44,553 bases of DNA from Patescibacteria group bacterium (GCA_027858435.1 JAQICS010000015.1:1-44553), one strand, 5' to 3'; positions 1 to 9,924 are shown, numbered from the stretch's first letter. The notes: generated by a model not told the origin, from the letters alone. Program-made: numbers and translations.

Positions 1-245
1 AAAGAAAATCATTCGGCTTCAAGAATGTGGAGACTTATGTCAGGAAGCTTATTCTAGGTCTTTTGCCCTTCGCTTTGCTCTGGAGCTATACACACTTTTC
101 AACGTAGAGCCTAGATTTAGGTAATGTGCTCACACATATTGCACTTTTTTGATAAACTAAAGGTATATAAAAAAAATTATTTTTAAAAATTTAGCGTATA
201 AACAACTAAAGATTAAAAATAATTAATATTATAAACTTGTTTTTA
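1..245. other. Left-edge non-coding stretch with hairpins
   Basis: No convincing gene is seen. Plus-strand frame 1 is open from the edge for 18 codons, to a TAG at 55-57, and could be the tail of a truncated gene, but it is too short to judge. A 6-bp inverted repeat (TCTAGG near 53-58 and CCTAGA near 108-113) and a GTGC/GCAC hairpin followed by TTTTTT (about 125-152) look like transcript-end structure on the plus strand. The first 150 bases are visibly richer in G+C than the flanking genes. Confidence 0.35.
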
Positions 246-1274
246 TTACTTTAATTTATAATAAGTTGCCTTTCCTTTGCCTAATTTTTCAATTATTCCC
301 AAAGATATTAACTTATTAAAATCTAAATTTCTAGTTGGTTTAGCTCTATTTGTTAAATTAGAATATTCTTGATCAGTAATATAACCCTTTCTTTTAATTA
401 GATTTAAAATTATTTGGTGATGTTTTTTTAAATCATTTTTAGGGGAAATAACTATTTTATTTAATTCCTTACCAACACGAAGTAATTCATCTATAATACC
501 ATCTGTAAAATATTCTAACCATGAAGTAAAATCAATTTCATCTTTAATATCGTAATAATCACCTAAAATACCAACCTCCTTAAAATATTTACTAACATTT
601 TGATTATAATAATTTTCAAAACTGAAAAGATTAAAAGTATCTAAGCCCATTTTTGCCAATAATAACTTAGTAGCTAATCTAGCTGTACGACCGTTACCAT
701 CAACAAATGGATGAATTACTACAAATTGTTTATGAAAAATTCCAGCTAATATCAAAGAGTCAATTTTATTTTCATTGTCAGATAAATACTTAAACAATTC
801 ATTTAATAAATCTTCTACCTCTTTCTCTTCAGGTGGTAAATAAATAGTTTGACCAGTTTTAGGATTATTAACAAAAACTGGTTCTTGTCTAATTTTTCCA
901 CATCTATATTTTTCAATTAAATCTTTAGTTACTGTTTCTTGTATATTTAAAATTAATTTATTGCCAAAAACAATATTCTCTTTTTTAATTAGATTGTCTA
1001 AATCTACCAACGCTTTATTATAATTTAAAATTTCTTTTTCACTATCACGAACATACTCTGGTTTATTCTTTAAAATTCTTTTAACATCTATTAATGGTAA
1101 AGGGTTACCTTCGATGCTTGTTGAAGAAAAGACTGACATCACCCTAGCTCTTATTTTTAATTCAGTTAAAACAACATCAGAAAATCTACGATTATTCAAA
1201 TCAACAATAAGTCCAGCAATTCTTTTAATGTTTGCCAGTAATTTATTAGAAATTGTATATTTTGGATTAAACAT
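246..1274 (-). CDS. Fic family protein (predicted AMP-transferase) with C-terminal winged helix
   Basis: 342 residues. The FIC motif HPFVDGNGR is complete at residues 188-196, with the catalytic His188 and the nucleotide-binding GNGR, so the enzyme should be able to transfer AMP (or another NMP) to a hydroxyl side chain of a target protein. An S-x3-E-G inhibitory motif sits at 51-56 (E55), as in Fic proteins autoinhibited by their own N-terminal helix. Residues about 280-342 look like a winged helix-turn-helix, common in this Fic subfamily and compatible with DNA binding. No toxin-antitoxin partner is adjacent. The ATG lies about 15 nt after a predicted start of transcription, and no Shine-Dalgarno sequence is visible. 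The target is unknown. Confidence 0.9.
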   Translation of the reverse strand: MFNPKYTISNKLLANIKRIAGLIVDLNNRRFSDVVLTELKIRARVMSVFSSTSIEGNPLPLIDVKRILKNKPEYVRDSEKEILNYNKALVDLDNLIKKENIVFGNKLILNIQETVTKDLIEKYRCGKIRQEPVFVNNPKTGQTIYLPPEEKEVEDLLNELFKYLSDNENKIDSLILAGIFHKQFVVIHPFVDGNGRTARLATKLLLAKMGLDTFNLFSFENYYNQNVSKYFKEVGILGDYYDIKDEIDFTSWLEYFTDGIIDELLRVGKELNKIVISPKNDLKKHHQIILNLIKRKGYITDQEYSNLTNRAKPTRNLDFNKLISLGIIEKLGKGKATYYKLK

Positions 1275-1277
1275 ATA

Positions 1278-1324
1278 TAGACGTATTATAGACGTATTAT
1301 AGACGAATAATAGACGAATGTCAA
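1278..1324 (-). promoter_or_regulatory. Consensus promoter overlaid by four 11-bp direct repeats, upstream of fic
   Basis: On the minus strand a perfect -35 TTGACA (1324-1319), a 17-bp spacer and a perfect -10 TATAAT (1301-1296) precede the Fic gene. Four copies of CGTCTA (plus strand TAGACG at 1278, 1289, 1300 and 1311) recur every 11 bp through spacer, -10 and predicted start site. Repeats one helical turn apart across a promoter are typical of an operator bound cooperatively on one DNA face. Autoregulation by the Fic protein's winged helix is inferred. Confidence 0.75.
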
Positions 1325-1382
1325 ATTTTTTGGCTACTATTTTTCTTAAAAAATACTTAATTATTAGCCAACATTTCTCTAT

Positions 1383-2660
1383 TTAACTAACTCTTCCTAA
1401 ATATGGGATATTTATTTTCTTTTTGCTAGTTTCTCCTTTAAAGCATTCTCTGCTAGCTTTAGCGTCTCTATGGGTTTTAGCTATATTGGAACTAGAAACA
1501 ATGGCTTTAAAACTTGATCCTAAAAAAATACTATGCTTTCCGTATTTCTTAGAAACCTTATCAAGTCCTGAAAAAATTCTTTCTAGCTTATCATTTTTTA
1601 GACTTTCTAAAAATATATCAGTTTGACAAAGATCGTTTTTAGTTAACTTAGAAAAAACTACTCCACTAGCTCTATACATTCTATATGGAGAATATATATT
1701 TCTAAACTTCTTATCAATTTCTTTAATAATCTCAATTGGATTATTACTAGCTCTTAAAAGTTTTATTTCAAATGAATGATAATTAAAGCTTTGTGTTTTT
1801 AGAAAAAAGAAGACAGATTTTACAGCTAAATTATATCTTCGAAGTTTTATACAAGCATTTTCTACATTCTTAGATAATTGAGAAAACACATAATCATAAT
1901 TATTAATAGCCGGAGTGAAAGTTTTAGTTTTAGAAATCGAATAGAAATTATCTTTTAAATTAGTATTTAGCTTATACACCATATTTCCTTGAAGTTCCTG
2001 CCAAATTTCATATTGTAGTTTATGAAGTCTTGTTTTTATATAATCATAGCTTTTATTAACATATTCATAGGCTGTTTTTATCCCTATTTCATTTAATTTC
2101 AAACTAGTTTGTGGTCCTATACCCCAAACATCAATTACCTCAAGATCTTTAAGATAATTATTTATCTCTTCTCTTTCTATAATAGTTAGACCAGATGGTT
2201 TATTCCACTTAGAAGCAATTTTAGCCAGTGTTTTAGTTGGAGCTAATCCAACAGAGAAATTAAATCCTAATTCTTTATCAAGCGTTTCTTTTATCTCCTT
2301 AGCTATTTGAGATAAGCTTTTGTTATATAGCTTATCTAAGCCTGTTAAATCAACAAAACACTCATCAATGCTGTATTCTTCTACTTCTGAGCTATATCGT
2401 CTTACAATGTTATACATTCTCTTAGAATACAGACTGTATGTTTCATAGTCTGAGGGGATAAAAATAATGTCTTTACAAACTCTTTTTGCTTCAATTATAC
2501 TCATCCCTCTTTTAATTCCCTTATATTTTGCCTCATAACTTAGGGCAGACACTATTCCTCTTTCCATTCCAGTGGCAACTGGCTTCCCTCTAAGTTTTGG
2601 CCACTTAGCTAGCTCACAGGAAACAAAGAAACAATCAGCGTCAATATGAAGTATTGTCAT
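1383..2660 (-). CDS. Y-family translesion DNA polymerase (UmuC/DinB type)
   Basis: 425 residues. Metal-binding acidic residues are in place: D7 in HIDADCFF, and D99-E100 in the SIDE motif; the steric-gate position is F12. Palm, fingers, thumb (helix-hairpin-helix region near residues 170-190, VWGIGPQTS) and a little-finger domain follow, at the length usual for UmuC-like proteins. It should copy past lesions in single-stranded DNA. It starts 11 nt after the LexA/UmuD-like gene and shares its SOS promoter. Next to a LexA/UmuD-like protein this resembles a umuDC arrangement, but pol IV cannot be ruled out from sequence alone. Confidence 0.93.
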   Translation of the reverse strand: MTILHIDADCFFVSCELAKWPKLRGKPVATGMERGIVSALSYEAKYKGIKRGMSIIEAKRVCKDIIFIPSDYETYSLYSKRMYNIVRRYSSEVEEYSIDECFVDLTGLDKLYNKSLSQIAKEIKETLDKELGFNFSVGLAPTKTLAKIASKWNKPSGLTIIEREEINNYLKDLEVIDVWGIGPQTSLKLNEIGIKTAYEYVNKSYDYIKTRLHKLQYEIWQELQGNMVYKLNTNLKDNFYSISKTKTFTPAINNYDYVFSQLSKNVENACIKLRRYNLAVKSVFFFLKTQSFNYHSFEIKLLRASNNPIEIIKEIDKKFRNIYSPYRMYRASGVVFSKLTKNDLCQTDIFLESLKNDKLERIFSGLDKVSKKYGKHSIFLGSSFKAIVSSSNIAKTHRDAKASRECFKGETSKKKINIPYLGRVS

Positions 2661-2671
2661 ATTTTAATATA

Positions 2672-3256
2672 TTAATATTTTCTAATAACCGCCCTTACCA
2701 CTGCTGCTATTTTTAATTCTTCCTGAGGATATATTCTTAAATACTTAGAATTAGCTGGTTCTAAAAAAACAATTTTTCCAGTTTTACGTAAGTACTTTAT
2801 CGTCCATTGATTATCTACTTGAGCGATAACGATATCACCACTGGTGGCGGTTAAACTACGATCAGCTAAAACCATGTCTCCTTCCATTATTCCAGCATCT
2901 TTCATGGAGTCTCCACTAACCTTTAACATATAGGTAGCATCCTTATTATTTATCAAATACTCATCTAAGCTCATAGTATCAGCTAGCTCCTCTTCAGCAG
3001 GAGATGGAAACCCAGCCACTACTTCCCCTAAAATCTTAAGCTTACCAAATATACTTTTAGGAATTAATCTTCCCTTCTCATCTTTTCCTAAAAAATCTTC
3101 CTCAATTAATTTATTGACAAGTTTAAAAACTGAGTTTTTAGATTTAAATTTTAAAATTTCCATTATCTCAGAATAGCTAGGCATTCTTTTATTTAATTTA
3201 TAGAAATTCTTAATTTGTTTTTTATACCTTTCGTTTATTTCTCCTACATTTGTCAT
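2672..3256 (-). CDS. lexA: LexA/UmuD-like self-cleaving repressor (S24 family)
   Basis: 194 residues: an N-terminal helical DNA-binding region (about 1-65) and a C-terminal S24 peptidase domain. Cleavage would occur between A81 and G82 (VVAGFPSP); the catalytic dyad is S117 (SGDSM) and K154 (TIKY). The residues after the cleavage site (GFPSPAEEE) resemble UmuD as much as LexA, but the DNA-binding half and the LexA-type box in its own promoter argue for a repressor. It heads the operon with the Y-family polymerase and should derepress both after RecA-stimulated self-cleavage. Confidence 0.88.
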   Translation of the reverse strand: MTNVGEINERYKKQIKNFYKLNKRMPSYSEIMEILKFKSKNSVFKLVNKLIEEDFLGKDEKGRLIPKSIFGKLKILGEVVAGFPSPAEEELADTMSLDEYLINNKDATYMLKVSGDSMKDAGIMEGDMVLADRSLTATSGDIVIAQVDNQWTIKYLRKTGKIVFLEPANSKYLRIYPQEELKIAAVVRAVIRKY

Positions 3257-3324
3257 ATGTTTGATAAATATTAATTTAACTTAATAAAAAATAGTTAAAA
3301 AAATAATAAATTAGATATATTTAT

Positions 3325-3353
3325 ATTATAGTAAACAATCGTTCACCTGTAAA
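3325..3353 (-). promoter_or_regulatory. SOS promoter with LexA box in the spacer
   Basis: Minus strand: -35 TTTACA (3353-3348), a 17-bp spacer, -10 TATAAT (3330-3325). The spacer holds GTGAACGATTGTTTAC (3346-3331), i.e. GAAC-N4-GTTT, one base from the Gram-positive LexA (Cheo) box GAAC-N4-GTTC. An operator between -35 and -10 is the classic arrangement for repression. It lies about 70-95 bp upstream of the lexA-like start codon. Confidence 0.8.
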
Positions 3354-3360
3354 GATAATA

Positions 3361-3394
3361 AAAAAAATAGACTATATTTAATAATCTATTTCTT
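3361..3394 (-). terminator. Rho-independent terminator after tRNA-Thr
   Basis: An AAATAGA/TCTATTT inverted repeat lies just past the tRNA 3' end on the minus strand and is followed by a run of seven T. Confidence 0.6.
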
Positions 3395-3398
3395 CTTG

Positions 3399-3471
3399 AG
3401 CCGTTGACCGGGCTTGAACCGGTGACCTTCTCCTTACCATGGAGACGCTCTACCAACTGAGCTACAACGGC
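3399..3471 (-). tRNA. tRNA-Thr (anticodon GGT)
   Basis: 73 nt without encoded CCA. The acceptor stem GCCGTTG/CAACGGC pairs perfectly; the D arm, a TCTCC/GGAGA anticodon stem with loop ATGGTAA, and a T arm with loop TTCAAGC are all present. The anticodon is GGT. Its first base directly follows the stop codon of the TPR gene (3472-3474), so the two are probably co-transcribed and separated by RNase P. Confidence 0.95.
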
Positions 3472-3927
3472 CTACTCTTCTCTTTCTTTTAACATTTCAA
3501 TCTCTTCTTTCCATACTTCTATTTTTTTATTTTCAGGATTATTTTCTACCAATCTTTCTAAATAGGAAATAGCTGATTTTTTATCATTTCTCATTATACT
3601 TAAATCCAATATTAAATCAAGAAATCTTGGATTGTTTTTTTCTATTTCTAACGCTTCAGCTGCTTCATCAAAAGAAAGCTCAATATTTTCAGCTTCTTTT
3701 AACATCTCAGCTAGAGAAAAATGAATTTCAGCTGTATTTATATCTCCAGAAAAAATATCTTCTTTTTTTCTTTTCTTAGCTAACTTTAAAGCATGACGAA
3801 ATACTTGTTCAGATTCTGTCCATTTTTTAGATTGTTGATATGCTTTTCCTAAATAGAAGAAAGCTTCTAAGTTTCTTTGCTCAAGTGAAATTATCTCAAG
3901 TAGTTTTTCTACGGCTAACTCACTTTT
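3472..3927 (-). pseudogene. C-terminal TPR part of a gene split by an in-frame TAA
   Basis: Reading upstream from the stop at 3472, the frame stays open to a TAA at 3928-3930, which is the stop of the preceding membrane-anchor fragment in exactly the same frame. The roughly 152 codons encode TPR-like helix pairs (for example AFFYLGKAYQQ, RFLDLILDL and KKSAISYLERLVENNP). The first internal ATG (3705) would give only a 77-residue product. The two pieces together make one 273-codon protein: membrane anchor, basic linker and TPR domain. Loss by one nonsense change is the simplest reading; sequencing error or readthrough are alternatives. It abuts tRNA-Thr. Confidence 0.7.
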
Positions 3928-4290
3928 TTATTCAGCTAAGTCATTTTGAGCTTTAGAAAAAAGATCTTTAATTAATTTTTCTTTCTCAGACCAAGAAATC
4001 TTTTTCTTTTTATAATTACTCTTTACTTTTTTAAGTTTCTTTTCTGAAAAATCAACAAAGCTTAAAAACCTGTCTTTTATCTTTAACCAAAGATTAGCAA
4101 ATAATCCACTTAATTTACTAATATCTCTATCTACTCTTTTTTTAATAATTGCTTTTTTAGCACTTGCTTCCTTTTCACCAGGAATGTTTTCCACATTTAA
4201 AACCGCTAGTACCGGAAACTTCCTTACTATAATAATTATAATAATAAAAAGTGAAATTACTGCAATTATTAAAAATATATTATCTGACAT
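3928..4290 (-). CDS. N-terminal membrane-anchor part of split TPR protein
   Basis: 120 residues: one very hydrophobic transmembrane helix (about 4-22), then a strongly basic, Lys-rich cytoplasmic segment ending just before an in-frame TAA (3928-3930). The same frame continues downstream into the TPR region. The start overlaps the end of the tpiA-like gene by 11 bp, suggesting translational coupling. Alone, this fragment would be only a membrane anchor with a charged tail; its original role was probably as a membrane-tethered TPR scaffold, with function unknown. Confidence 0.65.
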   Translation of the reverse strand: MSDNIFLIIAVISLFIIIIIIVRKFPVLAVLNVENIPGEKEASAKKAIIKKRVDRDISKLSGLFANLWLKIKDRFLSFVDFSEKKLKKVKSNYKKKKISWSEKEKLIKDLFSKAQNDLAE

Positions 4291-5017
4291 AATTTTTCTT
4301 AAAAATTTTAGAAAATTCTTGATAATTTAAACTAGCTCCACCAATTAATAATCCATCTATTTGTTTATACTTTAGAAATTCACTAGAATTACTGGCCTTA
4401 ATACTACCACCGTAGAAAACTTTTACTTTCTTTTTAAAATCATTATAGATTAGATCTTTAATATAAATTGATGTTTCATTAACTTTTTCTGCCTCAGGTG
4501 TTTTACCACTTCCAATTGCCCAAATTGGTTCATAGGCAATAGAAATATTTGTTAATTCTTTCTTTAACACATCTTTTAAAGCTCCTTTAAGTTGAGTCTT
4601 TAAAATACTTTTGGTTTTTTTATTCTTTTTCTCAGTTAAATTTTCCCCCACACATAGTATCACCTTTAAACCAACTTTTAAAGCCTGTTTAATTTTGTTG
4701 TTTATTATCTCATTATCTTCTTTTTGATACTTTCTTCTTTCGCTGTGTCCAATAATTACATATTTAGCCCCACTTTCTATAATACTTTGAGAAGCTACTT
4801 CTCCGGTGTATGAGCCATATGAATAAGCGGCACAATCTTGTGCTCCTAAATATATATCTTTTCTTTTAAGTTTTTGATTAATTAAATTTAAACTTAAAAA
4901 ATCTGGACATACTATTATTTCATTGTCTGTTTTAATCTTTGCTATTTTATTTGCCAATATCAATGATTCTTTAATTGAAAGATTCATCTTCCAATTAGCA
5001 ATAATTGTTTTACTCAT
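4280..5017 (-). CDS. tpiA: Triosephosphate isomerase
   Basis: 245 residues, normal length for the TIM-barrel enzyme that interconverts dihydroxyacetone phosphate and glyceraldehyde 3-phosphate. Catalytic residues are all present: N8 and K10 (ANWKMN), H91 (IIGHSERR) and E163 (AYEPIWAIGSGKTP). The phosphate-binding FYGGSIK and GLLIGGASL loops are intact. It is the one fully canonical glycolytic enzyme at this end of the window, about 7 kb from the phosphoglycerate kinase cluster. Its 3' end overlaps the start of the TPR-anchor gene. Confidence 0.97.
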   Translation of the reverse strand: MSKTIIANWKMNLSIKESLILANKIAKIKTDNEIIVCPDFLSLNLINQKLKRKDIYLGAQDCAAYSYGSYTGEVASQSIIESGAKYVIIGHSERRKYQKEDNEIINNKIKQALKVGLKVILCVGENLTEKKNKKTKSILKTQLKGALKDVLKKELTNISIAYEPIWAIGSGKTPEAEKVNETSIYIKDLIYNDFKKKVKVFYGGSIKASNSSEFLKYKQIDGLLIGGASLNYQEFSKIFKKNYVR

Positions 5018-5078
5018 ACTTAATTAATTTACTTAATTAATAATTTATGTTTTTATCTTTCTTCTTTTTTGCTTGTCT

Positions 5079-5288
5079 TTATTCTACTTCTTGATATTTT
5101 AATCTGTATTCTTCATCACTCATGGTTAAATACATTATTGCCTCTATTACCCCAATTATTGAAGGAATAATTGTCCAGGAAAAAAGTAAATAAAGGAAAC
5201 CTTTACCAATTTTATTTTGATAAAATTTATGAGCTCCCATGCCTCCTAAAAATACAGCTAGGATAACCGCTATTGTTCTTGTTTTCAT
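5079..5288 (-). CDS. TM2 domain membrane protein
   Basis: 69 residues with the TM2 pattern: a first helix (about 7-16, AVILAVFLGGMGAHKFY), the conserved GxxGAHKFYxNK turn, and a second helix (about 32-52). TM2 proteins are small inner-membrane proteins with no agreed biochemical role in bacteria. The gene is separated from tpiA by about 60 bp. Confidence 0.85.
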   Translation of the reverse strand: MKTRTIAVILAVFLGGMGAHKFYQNKIGKGFLYLLFSWTIIPSIIGVIEAIMYLTMSDEEYRLKYQEVE

Positions 5289-5335
5289 ATAATTTATATT
5301 AATTATCTCTTCTTAGTATAGTTTAACGCATATTT

Positions 5336-5363
5336 AAAAAAAATCCCAGTTTTAAACTGGGAT
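5336..5363 (-). terminator. Rho-independent terminator after M23 gene
   Basis: A perfect inverted repeat ATCCCAGTTT/AAACTGGGAT (5343-5363) reads, on the minus strand, into a run of eight T (5343-5336), directly downstream of the M23 peptidase stop at 5384. Confidence 0.88.
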
Positions 5364-5383
5364 ATTTATTTTATATTATTGTA

Positions 5384-6625
5384 TTATTTTCTAAGTTTTT
5401 CTTGATAATCATTTATCTCATTAAAGAATCTTTCCTTGTTTTCTTCTTTTATCGGTTTACCCGGTGGAAGAACTTCATTTAAAGGATTAATTTTAGATCC
5501 ATTTTTTACCATTTCATAGTGAAGATGAGGTCCAGTTGAAAAACCAGTAGAACCAACATAGCCAATTACATCTCCTTGTTTAATCTTTTGACCAGTTCTA
5601 ACTGCTATCTTTGACATGTGGCCATAATTAGTTGAATAAGTACCATTATGTCTAACTTTTACCATATAGCCATAGGGACCATTCCAACCCGCAAAAGAGA
5701 TTGTACCATCACCAACTGTTCTAATTGGTGTTCCAGTAATAGCGGCGTAATCAATAGCTCTGTGTCCAGTTGAAACATTAAAGGCGGCTACATAACGAGA
5801 ACCAGTGGTAAAACCAGATGAAATATATTTAAAAGAAAGTGGGGCTTTTAGAAACATTTTTTGTACCGAATTTGCTTCCTTATCAAAATACCCTTTATTC
5901 TCCTCATTTTCTTCAAAGTAGTATAGCTCATAAGGTTCTCCGGCATTAACATATCTAGCTGCTAAAACTTTTCCTGGTCTTACATATTCTCCATCTAAAT
6001 AAAGTTTTTCGTATATAAACTTAAAGGTGTCACCTTTTCTTGGATCTTTAGCAAAATCTATACTCCATTGAAAAGCATCAGCCATAGCGATAATTGCTCT
6101 TTCATCAATATCTTGAGACATAGCCGCTTCGTATAAAGAACTTTCAACCTTACCCCCTGATGTTACTACTTTAGTTTCATAAGGGATTTTTCTGATTTTA
6201 ACTTCTAATGGATCTTTTTCAAAATTAACAAATAATTCTTCTTCACTGTCCATTTTATAGATCATCTCTTCTAACTTGTCTGTTTTTTTATCAAATTTAA
6301 ATTCTAAAAAATAACCAGCTCTAATTTTAGCTAAATCGTATATTTCTTTACTCTCGTTATAAATAGAATTACAGATTGTATTTAACACCCCTGCTCTTTT
6401 AGCTGCTTTTGAGAAAGTATCACCTGATTCAATCTCTATCATTTTCCTATAATAATCTGGCTCTTTAACCGCTATTTTTTCTTCTATTTCTTCTTCACCT
6501 ACTTTATTCTTTTGATTTAAATGATTATAAGCTTGTGATTTATTAGAAAAATAGAAAATGAAAAATATAATTATAAGAACTAATAATACTATTGACAAAA
6601 TTGTTATTCTCTTGTTTCTATTCAT
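5384..6625 (-). CDS. M23 family murein DD-endopeptidase (MepM-like), membrane anchored
   Basis: 413 residues. A signal anchor (about 8-26) is followed by a linker, a LysM/OapA-like region (about 58-140, beginning IEIESGDTFSKAAKRAG), and a C-terminal M23 (LytM) domain from about 265. Zinc ligands are complete: H288 and D292 (GHRAID), and H369 within GPHLHYE; the catalytic H336 (YGHM) and H367 are also there. It should cut peptide cross-links in peptidoglycan outside the membrane. It is transcribed divergently from gyrB, with about 180 bp between the genes. Confidence 0.92.
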   Translation of the reverse strand: MNRNKRITILSIVLLVLIIIFFIFYFSNKSQAYNHLNQKNKVGEEEIEEKIAVKEPDYYRKMIEIESGDTFSKAAKRAGVLNTICNSIYNESKEIYDLAKIRAGYFLEFKFDKKTDKLEEMIYKMDSEEELFVNFEKDPLEVKIRKIPYETKVVTSGGKVESSLYEAAMSQDIDERAIIAMADAFQWSIDFAKDPRKGDTFKFIYEKLYLDGEYVRPGKVLAARYVNAGEPYELYYFEENEENKGYFDKEANSVQKMFLKAPLSFKYISSGFTTGSRYVAAFNVSTGHRAIDYAAITGTPIRTVGDGTISFAGWNGPYGYMVKVRHNGTYSTNYGHMSKIAVRTGQKIKQGDVIGYVGSTGFSTGPHLHYEMVKNGSKINPLNEVLPPGKPIKEENKERFFNEINDYQEKLRK

Positions 6626-6702
6626 AAGTTTTTGTTTACTTATTAAGGTTAATACAAAATTAAAAAAATGCCAAATGCTTAAGACTAAACAGATTAATAT
6701 AG

Positions 6703-8856
<2,154 letters not shown>

Positions 8857-8861
8857 ACTAT

Positions 8862-9326
8862 ATGGAAAATTTTTTAAACCAATATTTAATTCTAATTTGC
8901 CCGATCATTGCTTTCATTATTGCTCAAGGAACTAAAGTGTTAATTAGGGCAACGAATGGTAAAATAACATTTAAGGATATATTTTCCTATTCTGATATGC
9001 CAAGTGGTCACACTGCTGTTGTAACCTCCTTAGCAGCAATTGTTGCTTTAAGAGAAGGAATGGACTCTAGTTTATTTGCTATTTCTTTCGTTTTTGCCAC
9101 TATCGTTATCGTTGATGCAATTGGCTTAAGAAATTATCTAGGCCAACATGGAAAAACTTTAAACATTTTAGTAAGAGATTTAAAGGATGATGAATTTCTT
9201 GATTTCTCATATCCAAGATTATTAGAAAAAATTGGCCACACTCCGATACAGGTTTTAGTTGGTGGCACAATCGGAATTATAACTAGTTTAATTGGTTTCT
9301 GGTTTTTTAGTAACTTTATTATTTAA
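8862..9326 (+). CDS. DUF212 / divergent PAP2-family membrane protein
   Basis: 154 residues, mostly membrane helices, with the family motifs MPSGHTAVVTSLAA near residues 46-59 and a later GHTPIQVLVG segment. DUF212 (YuiD-like) proteins are distant relatives of PAP2 acid phosphatases, so a lipid-phosphate substrate is possible but unproven. It starts 5 nt after the gyrB stop and is surely co-transcribed with it; a strong terminator follows. Confidence 0.85.
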   Translation: MENFLNQYLILICPIIAFIIAQGTKVLIRATNGKITFKDIFSYSDMPSGHTAVVTSLAAIVALREGMDSSLFAISFVFATIVIVDAIGLRNYLGQHGKTLNILVRDLKDDEFLDFSYPRLLEKIGHTPIQVLVGGTIGIITSLIGFWFFSNFII

Positions 9327-9388
9327 ACTAAAACAATAAACTACTAATTATTTTATATTATTAAACCTACAATTTATATATATAAAAC

Positions 9389-9418
9389 AAACCGCCTCTT
9401 TTTGAGACGGTTTTTTTG
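9389..9418 (+). terminator. Bidirectional rho-independent terminator
   Basis: ACCGCCTC, a TTTTT loop and GAGACGGT form a stem with one mismatch, then T7. It ends the gyrB transcript. On the minus strand the same hairpin follows the stop of the small gene ending at 9419 and is itself followed by a T-rich run. Confidence 0.85.
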
Positions 9419-9586
9419 TTAGTCGTTTTGACTAAAACTAAAAATTAGGTGGTTAGTATCTTCCACAATGTTTTCCGGTGGATAATTAGCTACCACAAAA
9501 TCATTAATAAAATCCGGGTCAGACACTTGATAATTAAAACTTTCTTTGTTTCTCTCTTTTCTTTTTTCTCTTTCTTCTTTGTCCAT
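9419..9586 (-). CDS. Small acidic/basic protein of unknown function (55 residues)
   Basis: ATG at 9586 and TAA at 9419-9421. The protein starts with a highly charged Lys/Arg/Glu segment (MDKEEREKRKERNKE), followed by a more ordered part rich in Asp, Phe and Val with NYPPEN in the middle. It lies 6 nt after the stop of the 94-residue gene and just before a terminator, so the two look like a two-gene operon. No family recognised. Short length is the main doubt. Confidence 0.5.
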   Translation of the reverse strand: MDKEEREKRKERNKESFNYQVSDPDFINDFVVANYPPENIVEDTNHLIFSFSQND

Positions 9587-9592
9587 AAATAT

Positions 9593-9877
9593 TTATTTTT
9601 TCAAATTCATCATTTCAACAATTTCTTCTTTAGGTATTTTTTCTCCTCCTCTTCTTTTTGTTTTTTTTAAAAGATAATTACCAGGATCAAATTCCCATAA
9701 TAATTTCTTCAAAGATCTTTGAGCAATTCCTTTATCATGCAATTCTTCAATGCTATTGTTTTTCAATGCATCTTCGATAAAAGCGATGACAATTTTTTTA
9801 GTATAATCTTGAAATCCTAAATCATCTAGTATCCGGACTTCCCTTCTTGTTAAATTTTTTAGTTCTTTCTTTTTCAT
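9593..9877 (-). CDS. Hypothetical protein, 94 residues
   Basis: Predicted mainly helical and basic: an N-terminal charged helix (LTRREVRILDDLG), a central helix (IVIAFIEDALKNN), then GIAQRSLKKLLWEFDPGNYLL and a Lys/Arg-rich tail. No recognised domain or catalytic motif. It is followed at 6 nt by the 55-residue gene. Upstream is a perfect 10-bp inverted repeat (9901-9924), so it may be autoregulated, but that is inference. Confidence 0.6.
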   Translation of the reverse strand: MKKKELKNLTRREVRILDDLGFQDYTKKIVIAFIEDALKNNSIEELHDKGIAQRSLKKLLWEFDPGNYLLKKTKRRGGEKIPKEEIVEMMNLKK

Positions 9878-9900
9878 AGTATTCAGTTTTCAAAGTTCCA

Positions 9901-9924
9901 ATTTGTTAATATAAATTAACAAAT
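9901..9924. repeat. Perfect 10-bp inverted repeat upstream of the two small genes
   Basis: ATTTGTTAAT, 4 bp, ATTAACAAAT. It lies 24-47 bp upstream of the start codon at 9877, where a promoter is expected, and is followed on neither strand by a clear T-run, so an operator is more likely than a terminator. Confidence 0.5.

Noticed and set aside
1-57. Truncated protein-coding gene at the left edge
   Set aside because: Eighteen open codons ending in TAG are too few to tell from chance; noted only as possible.
1330-1371. Terminator between the polymerase gene and fic
   Set aside because: TTGGCTA/TAGCCAA is an inverted repeat with a 29-bp loop, but no T-run follows on the minus strand.
3472-4290. 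Stop-codon reassignment explaining the split TPR gene
   Set aside because: The interrupting codon is TAA, while known CPR recoding uses UGA. All other genes use TAA as stop and need no recoding.
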